Positions 49,607 through 60,138 of a stretch of DNA of 63,178 nucleotides are shown here, piece by piece. The position numbers and the translations under genes were made by a program. Below the pieces are notes generated by a model. It ran no database searches. It saw only the letters and a list, made by a program, of their open reading frames with translations, and was not told where the DNA came from. The stretch is from Paracoccus sphaerophysae (GTDB lineage: Bacteria; Pseudomonadota; Alphaproteobacteria; Rhodobacterales; Rhodobacteraceae). The first letter of the stretch is position 1; every line of letters starts with the position of its first letter. The stretch covers positions 1 through 63,178 of the forward strand of contig NZ_JRKS01000011.1 of NCBI RefSeq assembly GCF_000763805.1, given 5' to 3'.

Positions 49607-50430
49607 CGATCTGGCCCTGTGCGACGCTGGACAGTGGGGCCTGCTTGCGTGCCTCGCACGCGGCGGGCTTTTGCGGCGTGATTGGGCGCGGATCCCGCGC
49701 GGTGGTATCACAGGCTGGCCGATGACGGGCGGGGCGCGGCCCTTTACGCTTGTCGGGACGCCGATGTGCCGCGCGCGGCGGCGTCCGGGGCGGCCTAAGC
49801 CGCCACGAAGGCAACGCTCAGACGCCCTGCTCTGAAGCGCGAGGCGGGCTGCGGCGGCGAGAACGCGGGCCGACGATCGGCTGTTGCGGGAACACGGGCT
49901 GGCGGACGGCGGGCGGTGCGCCAACCTGGGCCCTCGTCGAGACGCCGCCGATGGGGCTGGACGGGCGTCCAACGCGTTGTCACGTTCTGGCCCGATGCGC
50001 CGGCGGAAAGCGGACCTGCTCAGGCCCCCCGGATGCGGCGCGCGGTTCGCGGCGAAAACGGCACCGGAAGATCACGCGCAGCGGTATCGCAGGCGGGTTG
50101 AGGACGGGCAGGGGATGCGGGCCGCGTCGTGTGTCATGACGCCGCGAAGGGGACGAGTGGGGGTGTCCTGCGCGCGGCGGCGACCTGGGCGGCGTGAGCG
50201 GCCGGGGCGGGTAACGCTCAGGCCCCCTGATCCGGGGCGCGGAGCGGGCTGTTCGTGGCGAGAACGCCGGCCGACGATCGGGTGTTGCGGGAGTTTGCGG
50301 CGAGAATAGGACACCGGGGGATCCGCCCAGTGTTATCACTGGCTGGCTGATGACCGGCAGGGGCGCCGCTCGAGACGCCGCCGAGGGACCGGACGCCGTG
50401 TCCGGCGCGTTGTGAAGATCTGCCCAGGCG
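49455..50430. repeat. Decayed tandem array of ~390-bp units (about 2.5 copies)
   Basis: The same order of blocks recurs. Block 1, gcgggct...gcgagaac, is at 49465, 49844 and 50244. Block 2, cgacgatc then ttgcggga, follows each. Block 3, cgagacgccgccga, is at 49561, 49938 and 50371. Block 4, gcgcgttgtgaagatctg or its variants, is at ~49597, ~49973 and ~50405. Another block (ggtatcacaggctggc-like) is at ~49704, ~50082 and ~50332. Spacing between copies is about 380-400 bases; copies have diverged clearly. The first copy encodes the C-terminus of the transglycosylase. The gene-free stretch 49607-50453 consists almost wholly of this array, and I see no credible gene in it. Confidence 0.75.
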
Positions 50431-50453
50431 CGCCGCCGGGCAGGCCGGCTGGC

Positions 50454-52148
50454 TCATGCCCCCTGCAGCGGAAAGCGGATTTCGACCGCCATTCCCTCGG
50501 GGCCGAAGCGTCGCGTGAAGCGCCCGCCGAGGTCCCCTTCGACCAGCGCCTTGATCAGCTGCGACCCGAATCCCCCCCGGTCCTCGGAGCCCTGGCGTGG
50601 CGCCCTCGCAGCCGGCTCAATCCAGTCGAGCTCAAGCCAGCGCTCGCGGGCGACCTCTGCCACGCGCCACGACAGGCGCAGCCGATCGCCCTCGGCCGGC
50701 GCGCCCGACCCGTCGGTGCGATCAAAGCCGCCTCCGTATTTCATGGCATTCGTCACCAGCTCATGGATGACGAGTCCCACCGCTTGGGTCTGGCGGACGT
50801 CCAGCCGGACATCCGGCCCCGCCAGCACCTCGTCCGCTGTGCCGGCATCCAGAACCTGGGCCAGTTCGCTCTGCAGCAGGCCGCGCAGATCGCTGCCGTC
50901 GCCGCCTTCGCGGGTCAGCGCATCCTGCGCCTTGGCCATCGCCGACAGGCGCCCGCCGAAGATCGTTTCGAATTCGGCCAGGTCCCGGGCGCCGCGGGCG
51001 CTTTGCCGGGCGATGGCCTGAATGCGGGCCAGGTGGTTCTTGATGCGGTGCTGCATCTCGCGCAGCAACAGCGCCCGATCCGCCGCCTGCCGCTCGGCGA
51101 TCGCCGCGGTCTTGCGCGCCGACTCGAGCGAGGCCGAAAGGCTGCGCATCGCCAGGGCCACGGCCAGCAGCAGCAGCAGTGACAGCGCGCCCACGGTGAT
51201 CGTCGCCGTGCGATCCCGGAGCCCGGTCAGCGCGGCGGTCGGGGTCAGCGTCAACTGCCAGCGGCGGCCCGCGACCTCGACTTCGCGCGTCACGGCCCGG
51301 GCGGCCAGTCGCGGGGAAACCGGCGCGGTCGCGTTGTCGAACAGAAGCTGCGCCGGGCTGCCCGGATCCCGCGCCGTCACCGTCAGCGGCAGCGGGGGCA
51401 GGGCACCGAGCACCGCGCGGAACAGGTCGCCGGCGCGGAACGGGGCATAGACGAAACCGCCGTCGCGCAATGCCCCCATTTCGGCAAGGCCGGTCCGGCT
51501 GGGCAGATAGATCAGAAATCCGGTCTGCCGGTCGACGGTGATTTCCTGGACCAGGGTCACCGGGCCGCTGGCCTGGGGCGTCCCGTCGCGCAGCGCCCGG
51601 ATCATCGCGTCCCGGCGCACGGGCTCGGAATACATGTCATATCCGATTGCGGCACCGTTGCGGGCGTCGAGCGGATGCAGCAGCGCGACCGGGGCGAGGC
51701 GGTGTTCGCCGTTCTCGGGGCGGATCGCCACCGCCCGGCCATGCGCCTCGGCGATGGTGCTCTCGGCGAGACGGCGGTCGGCGGCATCGACCAGCGGCGC
51801 AAAGCCGATGCCCTGGATGCCCGGATAATTCTCGGGCAGGCGCAGCTCGGCGATGTAGGCGGCGAATTCCGACGGGGTGACCTTGCCGTCTTCGGCTTCC
51901 AGATAGCTCCGCGTAGACCGAAGCAGGGCGAGGTGCTGGATCACCATCTGCCGCAGATTGGCCGAGACGAGGTCGGCGAGCCGGTCGAAACGCTCGGCCG
52001 TCGCCCGATCCTCGAGCCGACGCGTCCCGACGGTCAGCAGCATCCCCAGCGCAAGGGTGGCGGCAAGCGCACCCAGCATGACGACAGACTGGCGCAACCC
52101 GGGACGCACGCCGCGATCAGTCCTGCCGGTGGGGGCGCGTGGGGGCAC
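50454..52148 (-). CDS. CHASE-domain sensor histidine kinase (HWE/HisKA_2 type)
   Basis: A 564-residue membrane kinase. Helix 1 (about 21-40), a periplasmic CHASE domain (~60-290, with YPGIQGIGFAPLV and GFLIYLPSRTG), helix 2 (314-334), then a short dimerisation region with His367 (REMQHRIKNHLARIQA) of the HWE/HisKA_2 group, and an ATPase domain (LVIHELVTNAMKYGG, GGFGSQLIKALV). The start is GTG at 52148, which is not certain. It lies downstream of cckA on the same strand; the partner regulator is not next to it. The ligand is unknown. Confidence 0.85.
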   Translation of the reverse strand: MPPRAPTGRTDRGVRPGLRQSVVMLGALAATLALGMLLTVGTRRLEDRATAERFDRLADLVSANLRQMVIQHLALLRSTRSYLEAEDGKVTPSEFAAYIAELRLPENYPGIQGIGFAPLVDAADRRLAESTIAEAHGRAVAIRPENGEHRLAPVALLHPLDARNGAAIGYDMYSEPVRRDAMIRALRDGTPQASGPVTLVQEITVDRQTGFLIYLPSRTGLAEMGALRDGGFVYAPFRAGDLFRAVLGALPPLPLTVTARDPGSPAQLLFDNATAPVSPRLAARAVTREVEVAGRRWQLTLTPTAALTGLRDRTATITVGALSLLLLLAVALAMRSLSASLESARKTAAIAERQAADRALLLREMQHRIKNHLARIQAIARQSARGARDLAEFETIFGGRLSAMAKAQDALTREGGDGSDLRGLLQSELAQVLDAGTADEVLAGPDVRLDVRQTQAVGLVIHELVTNAMKYGGGFDRTDGSGAPAEGDRLRLSWRVAEVARERWLELDWIEPAARAPRQGSEDRGGFGSQLIKALVEGDLGGRFTRRFGPEGMAVEIRFPLQGA

Positions 52149-52194
52149 AGGCAGGCGTCATCGGTCGCTCGGTCGTCATGCGGGCTGATAATCC

Positions 52195-52229
52195 GGACCC
52201 GCCGGCGGGTCCAGAGACCCGCCGGCGGC
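52195..52229. terminator. Palindrome between cckA and the CHASE kinase gene
   Basis: ggacccgccggcgggtcc (52195-52212) is a perfect 18-base palindrome, followed at once by a second gacccgccgg copy. It lies in the 128-base gap downstream of cckA. No T-run is present. It may be a cckA transcript end or a protein-binding palindrome. Confidence 0.35.
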
Positions 52230-52276
52230 AATCCGGGGGCGCAACCGCCTGAGGCGTGGCTGGCATCGCAGCGTGC

Positions 52277-54367
52277 CTAGCGCGCCGGTGCCACGGACCT
52301 GGCAGGGACGGCCGGGCCGGGCCTGCCGGCGAGGTGGTTTTCCACGCTGGCAATCAGTTCGCTGAGCGAGAACGGCTTGGGCAGGAACAGCGCCCGCGGG
52401 ATCGGGGACGTCCGCTCGGAGAGGGTGGTTTCCGTGTACCCGGACATGAAGATCACCTTGGTGCCCGGCCGGTCGCGCAGGGCCTTGCGCACCCAGCTCG
52501 GTCCGTCGAGCCCCGGCATGACGACATCGGTCACGAAGATGTCGATATCCAGCCGCTCGTCGTTCAGGACGTCCAGCGCCGCTTCGCCGCTGTCGGCCTC
52601 GATCACCCGGAACCCGCGCAGCTCGAGTGCGCGGCGGGCGAACGAGCGCACCGGCGCCTCGTCCTCGACCAGCAGCACGACGGCGCGGCGCGCGTCGGTA
52701 TCGCCGCTGCCGAACTCGAAGGGTTTCGGCGGCTGCGTCGCCTCGAGCCGCGTCTGGCCGGCCTTCTGCGCCGGGTAATACAGCGAGAACACGGTCCCCT
52801 TGCCCGGGATGCTGTTGCAGAAGATGTAGCCGCCGGTCTGCTTGACGATCCCGTAGGCGGTCGACAGGCCCAGCCCGGTGCCTTCGCCGGGTTTCTTGGT
52901 GGTGAAGAACGGCTCGAAGATCTTGTCGAGGATTTCCGGCGCCATGCCGACGCCCTGATCGCTGACGGTGATCCGGACATAGTCGCCCTTGGGCAGGTTC
53001 GCACCCTCCAGCGTCTGGTTGGCGCCCAGGCGGATGTTTTCGGTCCGGATCGCGATTTCGCCGCCCTCGGGCATGGCGTCGCGCGCGTTCACCACGAGGT
53101 TGATCAGCACCTGTTCCAGTTGCCGGGCATCGGACCGGATCGGCCGCAGATTGGGGTCGTTGCCGACCGTCAGCACGATCCGTTCGCCCACCAGCCGGTT
53201 CAGCAGGTGGGTCAGGTCCGACAGCGTGTCGCGCAGGTCCATGATCTCGGGCTTGAGGGTCTGCTTGCGCGAGAAGGCCAGCAGCTGCCGCACCAGCGCC
53301 GCCGCGCGGTTGGCGTTCTGCGAGATCTGGTGGAGGTCGTCATAGTCCTGGTCGGTCTTGTCGCGCCGCACCATCAGCAGGTCGCAATGCCCGGAAATCG
53401 CGGTCAGCAGGTTGTTGAAATCATGCGCGATCCCGCCAGCAAGCTGGCCTATTGCCTGCATCTTCTGGCTTTGCACGAACTGCGCCTCCAGCGTCTTGAG
53501 CGCGCTGGCGTCGGTCAGGACCGCGACGATGCGGTTCTCGGCCGCGTCGGCGGCCAGCGTGACCTGCACGTCCCGCTCGATCCCTTCGGCGCGGGTGCGC
53601 ATGACCTCGCTGCGCGCCAATTGCCGCCCCTCGCGCACCTCGGAGATCCAGTCCTGCAGCGGCCGGCCCAGGCCTTCCAGCAGATCGCCGATCGGCATCC
53701 CCGGCGCGACCTTGCCCAGCATTGCCTCGGCGGCCGGATTCGCCGCGCGGACCACGCCCTTCGCGTCCATGTCGAGCATCGCCACGGGATTGCTGGCAAG
53801 ATCCAGCGCGCGCGTGGCACGGGTGGCGAAGGGCTCGTCAGTCGTCCCCGCATCCGGCGCTGGCGAGCTGTCCAGCCGCCAGCGCTGAAGGTCGGTGCCC
53901 GACACCCGCTCGGCGATGAGGCGGTTGCCCTCGTTCAGGTCGAACTGCGTGCTGCGCCCGTCCGAGACGCGGGCCATCAGCCGTGCCGCGGTCGCCTCGG
54001 GGTCGGCGCGATAGCGGCCGAGCAAGCCCGCGACGTCGCGCTCGACCAGGTCGTGGGTCCGCTTCGCCGCGGGGGACTGGGCGCGGATGCGGCCGTTGGG
54101 ATCGACGATCCAGCTGCAGCCCGGGTCGTTCCGCAGGGCCGCGCGCGCCGCGCGGACCTGCCCGGCGATCCGCCACTCGGCCGCGAGCCGGCGCGCCGCG
54201 ATCCAGCCGCCCAGCAGGTACCAGGCGACGGCGACGGTCCCCAGCACGATTGCCACCCGCGGGGCGACCATCTGCGGGCGCGCGAGCAGCCACAGGGCCC
54301 CCAGTGCGGCGGGCAGCATCAGGAAGGGCAGCACCACCGTCGCCCGTGAACCCATCAGATCCTTCAT
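52277..54367 (-). CDS. cckA: Cell-cycle hybrid histidine kinase CckA
   Basis: Top of the CckA-ChpT-CtrA phosphorelay. The 696-residue protein has two membrane helices (about 11-29 and 37-57), PAS-like regions (~80-290), the dimerisation domain with His315 ([17 protein letters not shown]), an ATPase domain ([26 protein letters not shown]) and a C-terminal receiver with Asp614 ([12 protein letters not shown]). The order and motifs match CckA. In Rhodobacter it controls motility and GTA release rather than essential cell-cycle steps. A CtrA-type site lies 46-61 bases upstream of its ATG. Confidence 0.95.
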   Translation of the reverse strand: MKDLMGSRATVVLPFLMLPAALGALWLLARPQMVAPRVAIVLGTVAVAWYLLGGWIAARRLAAEWRIAGQVRAARAALRNDPGCSWIVDPNGRIRAQSPAAKRTHDLVERDVAGLLGRYRADPEATAARLMARVSDGRSTQFDLNEGNRLIAERVSGTDLQRWRLDSSPAPDAGTTDEPFATRATRALDLASNPVAMLDMDAKGVVRAANPAAEAMLGKVAPGMPIGDLLEGLGRPLQDWISEVREGRQLARSEVMRTRAEGIERDVQVTLAADAAENRIVAVLTDASALKTLEAQFVQSQKMQAIGQLAGGIAHDFNNLLTAISGHCDLLMVRRDKTDQDYDDLHQISQNANRAAALVRQLLAFSRKQTLKPEIMDLRDTLSDLTHLLNRLVGERIVLTVGNDPNLRPIRSDARQLEQVLINLVVNARDAMPEGGEIAIRTENIRLGANQTLEGANLPKGDYVRITVSDQGVGMAPEILDKIFEPFFTTKKPGEGTGLGLSTAYGIVKQTGGYIFCNSIPGKGTVFSLYYPAQKAGQTRLEATQPPKPFEFGSGDTDARRAVVLLVEDEAPVRSFARRALELRGFRVIEADSGEAALDVLNDERLDIDIFVTDVVMPGLDGPSWVRKALRDRPGTKVIFMSGYTETTLSERTSPIPRALFLPKPFSLSELIASVENHLAGRPGPAVPARSVAPAR

Positions 54368-54412
54368 GCCTGCCCCGCTCGTCGATTCGCCCGCGACGAT
54401 AGAGATCGCCGG

Positions 54413-54428
54413 TTAACCGGCCATTAAC
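54413..54428 (-). promoter_or_regulatory. CtrA-type binding site before cckA
   Basis: TTAA (54413-54416), ccggcca, TTAAC (54424-54428): an exact TTAA-N7-TTAAC match. It overlaps the stop codon of rsmB and lies 46-61 bases upstream of the cckA ATG, close to the 51-66 bases seen for the site before the endolysin gene. It would allow CtrA to control its own upstream kinase. Confidence 0.6.
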
Positions 54429-55575
54429 AAATCAGATACTCGGCGAAAAACCCGTCACTGGCGTCGAGCGGGGTCAGCGTCCGGGCCGAGTGCCGCGAAA
54501 ATCGCGGATGCCGGTCAAGAAACGAGGCGATCTGCGCGTCGTTCTCGGCCCGGAACAGCGAGCAGGTCATGTAGACCAGCGTCCCGCCCGGCCGGACCAG
54601 GGTCACCGCTTCGTCGAGGATCTGGGCCTGCACGGCCAGCACGGCCTGCAGATCGTCCGCCGTCAGCCGCCATTTCGCATCGGGCGTCCGCCGCCAGGTG
54701 CCCGAGCCGGAACACGGCACATCGGTCAGCACCACGTCGAAATCCCCCCGCGGCCGTCCGTTCCGGACCAACTCGATGTCGGCCCCGGCCCGCGCGGCGC
54801 GGACCGGCAGATCGGCCATCCGGGCGGGTGCGGCGTCCCAGGCGGTGACTGTGGCGCCCCGCGCGGCCAGCGCCAGCGCCTTGCCGCCGCCGCCCGCGCA
54901 GTAATCCAGCACCCGCGTTCCCGGCCCCGCCGCGATCGACGCGCAGGCGATCTGCGGCGACAAGTCCTGCAACTCGATCAGCCCGTCGCGGAAGGCGCCC
55001 GAGCCTTGCAGACGTCGCGCACCGGCCGTGACCCGCAGCGCCGTATCGCAGCGCGGGTCGGGCTCGGCGTCGATGCCGTCGCGCGCCAGCCCCGCGCGGG
55101 CGTCCTCGCGGCTCGCGCGGGCCTGGTTGACCCGCAGCCAGACCGGTGCCCGCTCTCTCATCGCGGCGGCGACCGGCAGAAACTCAGCGCCGAGATCGGT
55201 CTGCAGGCGGTCGGCGATCCAGTCAGGCAGGTCGGTCGCCTCGGCGGCGGTCGGTGGCCGGCCGGCGGCCTGTTCGGCCGGGGTCAGCGGCGGGGGGGCG
55301 TGACCTTCCCCGCTGAAGATCAGCGCCGGATCGGCGCCCTCGTCGCGGCAGGCGCCGAGGATCAGCGACCGGCCATCCTCTCCGCCACCCAAGGCGGCGC
55401 GGCTGCGCAGGCGCCGCAGCGTGTCGAAGACGAGGTCGCGGACGGCCGCGCGGTCGCCCGACCCGGCATAGCGGCTGGCCCGCGCCCAGCGGATCAGCCG
55501 CGCCTCGGCGGGCTGGCCGGCGCGGATGTCGTCGAGGATCTCGATGGCGGCGGCGGCGCGGGCGGCTGGGGTCAT
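54424..55575 (-). CDS. rsmB: RsmB/NOP family rRNA (cytosine-C5) methyltransferase
   Basis: A 383-residue AdoMet-dependent RNA methyltransferase with an N-terminal NusB-like RNA-binding part (AAAAIEILDDIRAGQPAEARL) and a C-terminal Rossmann domain: VLDYCAGGGGKALALAARGA, LTDVPCSGSGTWRR and VYMTCSLF, giving the two catalytic cysteines of the family. The NusB fusion favours RsmB (16S rRNA C967) over other members. It precedes cckA, its stop codon lying within the CtrA-type site. Confidence 0.85.
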   Translation of the reverse strand: MTPAARAAAAIEILDDIRAGQPAEARLIRWARASRYAGSGDRAAVRDLVFDTLRRLRSRAALGGGEDGRSLILGACRDEGADPALIFSGEGHAPPPLTPAEQAAGRPPTAAEATDLPDWIADRLQTDLGAEFLPVAAAMRERAPVWLRVNQARASREDARAGLARDGIDAEPDPRCDTALRVTAGARRLQGSGAFRDGLIELQDLSPQIACASIAAGPGTRVLDYCAGGGGKALALAARGATVTAWDAAPARMADLPVRAARAGADIELVRNGRPRGDFDVVLTDVPCSGSGTWRRTPDAKWRLTADDLQAVLAVQAQILDEAVTLVRPGGTLVYMTCSLFRAENDAQIASFLDRHPRFSRHSARTLTPLDASDGFFAEYLIC

Positions 55576-55726
55576 GGTGGGATCGCTAAGGGCTGAACCT
55601 GGCGCTGGCGGGCGGGCGGGCGGAAGCGGCGATAAATGATTCCTTAACTCCTCGTCGTCAATGTCGCGATTCGGAGAAGATGAAAATTCTTGCGATCCCT
55701 CAGCCTACGGGGCAAAAGGAGAACAA

Positions 55727-55741
55727 GAACAGGCCGTGAAC
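55727..55741 (+). promoter_or_regulatory. LexA (SOS) box before recA
   Basis: GAAC-aggccgt-GAAC is an exact match to the alphaproteobacterial LexA site GAAC-N7-GAAC (GTTC-N7-GTTC on the other strand). It lies 51 bases before the recA start. The rest of the 217-base gap 55576-55792 holds an AT-rich stretch (55634-55690) likely to carry the promoter. Confidence 0.85.
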
Positions 55742-55792
55742 AAAAAGGGCCGCGTTGTGCGGCGCCCGGCGTTGGACTAGAGGTAGGCAAGA

Positions 55793-56866
55793 ATGTCTGG
55801 GGCGAGCATCCTGAAGATGGACGACAAGCGCAGCGCGGACCGGCAGAAGGCGCTCGACAGCGCCCTGGCGCAGATCGAACGGCAGTTCGGCAAGGGCTCG
55901 ATCATGAAGCTGGGGGCCGACAACCCCGTGGCCGAGATCGAGGCGACCTCGACCGGCTCGCTGGGTCTCGACATCGCGCTGGGGATCGGCGGGCTGCCCA
56001 AGGGGCGGATCATCGAGATCTTCGGGCCGGAATCTTCGGGCAAGACCACGCTGACCCTGCACGTGGTGGCCGAGGAGCAGAAGAAGGGCGGCGTCTGCGC
56101 CTTCGTGGACGCGGAACACGCGCTGGACCCGCAATATGCGCGCAAGCTGGGCGTGAACCTGGACGAACTGCTGATCTCGCAGCCCGACACGGGCGAGCAG
56201 GCGCTGGAGATCGTGGACACGCTGGTGCGCTCGGGCGCGGTCAGCCTGGTGGTGGTCGATTCGGTCGCGGCGCTGACGCCGAAGTCCGAGATCGAGGGCG
56301 ACATGGGCGACATGCAGATGGGCAGCCAGGCCCGCCTGATGAGCCAGGCGATGCGCAAGCTGACCGCCTCGATCGGGCGCTCGAACTGCATGGTGATCTT
56401 CATCAACCAGATCCGCATGAAGATCGGTGTGATGTTCGGAAACCCGGAAACCACGACCGGCGGCAACGCGCTGAAATTCTATGCCTCGGTGCGGCTGGAC
56501 ATCCGCCGGACCGGCTCGATCAAGGACCGCGACGAGGTGGTGGGCAACACCACCAAGGTGAAGGTGGTCAAGAACAAGGTCGCCCCGCCCTTCAAGCAGG
56601 TCGAATTCGACATCATGTATGGCGAGGGGATCTCCAAGGTTGGCGAGCTGATCGACCTGGGCGTCAAGGCCGGCGTGGTCGAGAAATCGGGCGCCTGGTA
56701 TTCGCATGGCGACGAACGGATCGGGCAGGGGCGCGAGAACGCCAAGCAGTTCCTGCGCGACAATCCCGATGTGGCCTTTGCGATCGAGGACAGGATCCGC
56801 GCCAGCCACGGGCTGGAATTCGGCGCCAGCGAGGAAGACAGCAACGACTCGTTGACCGAGGAATAG
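55793..56866 (+). CDS. recA: Recombinase RecA
   Basis: Strand exchange and SOS co-protease. The 357-residue protein has Walker [10 protein letters not shown] (about 78-86), Walker [11 protein letters not shown], the loop region [20 protein letters not shown] and an acidic C-terminus ([13 protein letters not shown]). ATG 55793; an ATG eight codons later is possible. The LexA box upstream shows SOS control. In Rhodobacter LexA/RecA also affect GTA production and uptake. The 240 bases that follow (56867-57106) show nothing clear. Confidence 0.97.
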   Translation: MSGASILKMDDKRSADRQKALDSALAQIERQFGKGSIMKLGADNPVAEIEATSTGSLGLDIALGIGGLPKGRIIEIFGPESSGKTTLTLHVVAEEQKKGGVCAFVDAEHALDPQYARKLGVNLDELLISQPDTGEQALEIVDTLVRSGAVSLVVVDSVAALTPKSEIEGDMGDMQMGSQARLMSQAMRKLTASIGRSNCMVIFINQIRMKIGVMFGNPETTTGGNALKFYASVRLDIRRTGSIKDRDEVVGNTTKVKVVKNKVAPPFKQVEFDIMYGEGISKVGELIDLGVKAGVVEKSGAWYSHGDERIGQGRENAKQFLRDNPDVAFAIEDRIRASHGLEFGASEEDSNDSLTEE

Positions 56867-57106
56867 GCGACGCCACGCCGAGGGGAAGCGGACGGGCGGC
56901 CTTTGGGCTGCCTGTCGGGAGCCTTGCAAGGGTCAGGCCGTCGCGGGCGGTTTTCCGGGAAGCAGAGCGTCGCGGGGGCTGTTGGCCGGCCTGCGGCTGG
57001 CGAGGGCAGAGTTCCGGAAGCGTCCGCTGACCGGACGGGTGCGCTGGACAGTGCGCGGCGGCGGCACTACATCTGATCGCCGCAAATCCCCGCAGGAATC
57101 CCGCCC

Positions 57107-59767
57107 ATGGCCAGTCTGAACGACATCCGCTCGACCTTCCTCGACTTCTTCGAACGGAACGGCCACCGCCGCGTGGACAGCTCGCCGCTGGTGCCGCGCA
57201 ACGACCCGACGCTGATGTTCGCCAACTCGGGGATGGTTCAGTTCAAGAACCTGTTCACCGGACTGGAACACCGCGACTATAGCCGCGCCACCACGGCGCA
57301 GAAATGCGTGCGCGCGGGCGGCAAGCACAACGATCTCGACAACGTTGGTTACACTGCGCGGCACCACACCTTCTTCGAAATGCTGGGCAATTTCAGCTTT
57401 GGCGACTATTTCAAGGACCAGGCGATCCCTTATGCATGGGAACTGCTGACCAAGGATTTCGGGCTCGCCAAGGACCGGCTGCTGGTCACCGTCTATCACA
57501 CCGACGACGAGGCCGCGAATATCTGGAAGAAGGTCGCGGGCCTGTCCGACGACCGCATCATCCGCATCCCGACCGACGACAACTTCTGGCGGATGGGCCC
57601 GACCGGGCCGTGCGGGCCCTGCACCGAGATCTTCTACGACCACGGCGACAAGATCTGGGGCGGCCCGCCCGGCTCGGCCGAAGAGGACGGCGACCGCTTC
57701 ATCGAGATCTGGAACCTCGTCTTCATGCAGTTCGAGCAGTTCGAGGACGGCTCGATGAAACCGCTGCCGAACCCCTCGATCGACACCGGCATGGGGCTGG
57801 AACGGATCGGCGCGCTCTTGCAGGGCAAGCACGACAACTATGACACCGACCTGATGCGGGCGCTGATCGAGGCCTCGGCGCATGCGACCAGCAGCGATCC
57901 GGACGGACCGGGCAAGGTCCACCACCGCGTGATCGCCGATCACCTGCGCTCGACCAGCTTCCTGATCGCGGACGGGGTGATGCCCTCGAACGAGGGCCGC
58001 GGCTATGTGCTGCGCCGCATCATGCGCCGCGCCATGCGCCACGCGCATATGCTGGGCGCCGCCGACCCGGTGATGCACAAGCTGGTGCCGGCGCTGGTCC
58101 GGCAGATGGGCGCGGCCTATCCGGAACTCGCCCGCGGCCAGGCGATGATTGAGGAGACGCTGAAGGGCGAGGAAACCCGCTTCCGCCAGACGCTGGACCG
58201 CGGTCTGCGGCTGCTCTCGGACGAGCTCGGGCGGCTGCCCGAGGGCGCGGACCTGCCGGGCGAAACGGCCTTCAAGCTGTACGACACCTATGGTTTCCCG
58301 CTTGACCTGACCCAGGACGCGCTGCGCGAGCAGGGCCGCGGGGTCGAGGTCGCGGGCTTCGACGCGGCAATGGCCGAGCAGAAGGCCAAGGCGCGCGCGG
58401 CGTGGTCGGGCTCGGGCGAGGCCAAGGACGCGGCGATCTGGTTCGAACTGGCCGACCGGCACGGCGCGACCGAGTTCCTCGGCTATGACACCGACGAGGC
58501 CGAGGGCGTGATCCAGGCGCTGGTCATCGACGGTGCCGAGGCGGCGACGGCCGGCGAGGGCGCCAGCGTCGCTATCGTCGTCAACCAGTCGCCCTTCTAT
58601 GCGGAAAGCGGTGGGCAGGTGGGCGACACCGGCCTCATCAAGACCGAAACCGGCGCCGCGCGGGTCACCGATACCCGCAAATCGGGCAATCTGTTCATCC
58701 ATCAGGCCGAGGTCACGATGGGCCATCTGGACCGCGGACAGGGGGCCACGCTGTCGGTGGACCGCGACCGGCGTGGGGCGATCCGGGCCAACCACTCGGC
58801 CACGCATCTGCTGAACGAGGCGCTGCGGGCGGCCTTGGGCGAGCATGTCGCGCAGAAGGGCAGCCTGAACGCCGACGACCGGCTGCGCTTCGACTTCTCC
58901 CACGGCAAGGCGCTGTCGCCCGAGGAACTGGCGCAGGTCGAGGCCGAGGTGAACGCGATCATTCGCCAGAACACCCCGGTGGAAACCCGGCTGATGGCCC
59001 CCGACGATGCGCGCGAGTTGGGCGCGCAGGCCCTGTTCGGCGAGAAATACGGCGACGAGGTGCGGGTCGTGTCGATGGGCCGGCGCGAGGGCTCGGCCAA
59101 GGGGTCGAACAACGACACCTACTCGATCGAATTGTGCGGCGGAACCCATGTCAGCCGGACCGGCGACATCGGCGCCTTCGTGCTGCTGGGCGACAGCGCC
59201 TCGAGCGCCGGGGTGCGGCGGATCGAGGCGCTGACCGGCCAGGCGGCGCTGGCGCATCTGCGCGACGCCGAGCGCCAGCTAAGCGAGATCGCCGGGCTGC
59301 TCAAGGCGCAGGCGGGGGATGTGGTCGGCCGCGTCAAGGCGCTGGCCGACGACCGCAAGGCGATGCAGAACGAGATCGCGCAGCTCAAGCGGCAGCTGGC
59401 GATGGGCGGCGGCGGGGCCGAGGCCGCGCCCAAGGAGATCAATGGAATCAAGCTGATCGCCCGCCGCGTCGATGGGGTCAGCGGCAAGGAGCTGGGGGCG
59501 CTGGCCGACCAGATGCGTCAGGGGCTGGACAGCGGCGCGGTCGTGGTGATGGCCGAGGATAATGGCAAGGCCACCGTCGCGGCGACCGTGACGCCCGACC
59601 TGGCCGAGCGGCTGGGCGCCGTGGCGCTGGTGCAGGCGGCGGTCGCCGCCTTGGGCGGCAAGGGCGGCGGCGGCCGGCCCGACCGCGCCCAGGGCGGCGC
59701 GCCCTCGCTGGCGGCGGCCGAGGCCGCCATCGCCGCCGTCGAACGGCTGATCGGAGAGAGCGCATGA
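57107..59767 (+). CDS. alaS: Alanine-tRNA ligase
   Basis: Charges tRNA-Ala. The 886-residue protein has class II motifs ([37 protein letters not shown]), the editing domain with zinc-binding [11 protein letters not shown] and [15 protein letters not shown], and a C-terminal coiled and glycine-rich domain. Length is typical. It overlaps the DUF1330 gene by four bases (ATGA). Confidence 0.97.
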   Translation: MASLNDIRSTFLDFFERNGHRRVDSSPLVPRNDPTLMFANSGMVQFKNLFTGLEHRDYSRATTAQKCVRAGGKHNDLDNVGYTARHHTFFEMLGNFSFGDYFKDQAIPYAWELLTKDFGLAKDRLLVTVYHTDDEAANIWKKVAGLSDDRIIRIPTDDNFWRMGPTGPCGPCTEIFYDHGDKIWGGPPGSAEEDGDRFIEIWNLVFMQFEQFEDGSMKPLPNPSIDTGMGLERIGALLQGKHDNYDTDLMRALIEASAHATSSDPDGPGKVHHRVIADHLRSTSFLIADGVMPSNEGRGYVLRRIMRRAMRHAHMLGAADPVMHKLVPALVRQMGAAYPELARGQAMIEETLKGEETRFRQTLDRGLRLLSDELGRLPEGADLPGETAFKLYDTYGFPLDLTQDALREQGRGVEVAGFDAAMAEQKAKARAAWSGSGEAKDAAIWFELADRHGATEFLGYDTDEAEGVIQALVIDGAEAATAGEGASVAIVVNQSPFYAESGGQVGDTGLIKTETGAARVTDTRKSGNLFIHQAEVTMGHLDRGQGATLSVDRDRRGAIRANHSATHLLNEALRAALGEHVAQKGSLNADDRLRFDFSHGKALSPEELAQVEAEVNAIIRQNTPVETRLMAPDDARELGAQALFGEKYGDEVRVVSMGRREGSAKGSNNDTYSIELCGGTHVSRTGDIGAFVLLGDSASSAGVRRIEALTGQAALAHLRDAERQLSEIAGLLKAQAGDVVGRVKALADDRKAMQNEIAQLKRQLAMGGGGAEAAPKEINGIKLIARRVDGVSGKELGALADQMRQGLDSGAVVVMAEDNGKATVAATVTPDLAERLGAVALVQAAVAALGGKGGGGRPDRAQGGAPSLAAAEAAIAAVERLIGESA

Positions 59768-60066
59768 CCGACAAGACCGCCCTGTGGATCGCCCATGTCA
59801 CCGTCACCGACCCCGAGCGCTATGGCCGCTATGCGGCGCTCGCGACCGAGGCGATTGCCGCGCATGGCGGCGTTTTCCTGGTCCGTTCCGGCAGTTACGT
59901 CCAGCTTGAGGGCAATGAGCGGGCCCGTAATGTGGTCGCGCGCTTTCCCACCCTTGCGGCCGCCGAGGCGTGCTATCGCTCGCCCGCCTACCAGGCCGCC
60001 CTGGACCACGCCCACGGTGCGGCGGAACGCGATCTTGTGATCGTGGAAGAGAACGGCGCCGGCTGA
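59764..60066 (+). CDS. DUF1330 family protein
   Basis: A 100-residue ferredoxin-like alpha/beta barrel protein: [20 protein letters not shown], then [15 protein letters not shown] and [17 protein letters not shown]1330 proteins are small dimeric proteins of unknown function. It is coupled to alaS by an ATGA overlap. Confidence 0.85.
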   Translation: MTDKTALWIAHVTVTDPERYGRYAALATEAIAAHGGVFLVRSGSYVQLEGNERARNVVARFPTLAAAEACYRSPAYQAALDHAHGAAERDLVIVEENGAG

Positions 60067-60138
60067 ATTGAGAGTGATTTGTCAAGCTCTGCCTGCTAGG
60101 CTGCGGGCAACTCAGAAGAAAAGACTTGGGGAACGGGC

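Noticed and set aside
49607..50453. Several 60-140 codon frames in the tandem-array region
   Set aside because: They differ in frame between repeat copies, have biased Arg/Gly/Pro composition and match no family. I treat the region as non-coding repeat.
52256..54349. A 697-codon open frame on the plus strand opposite cckA
   Set aside because: Composition is His/Arg/Gln-rich and it mirrors the cckA codons; no family features.
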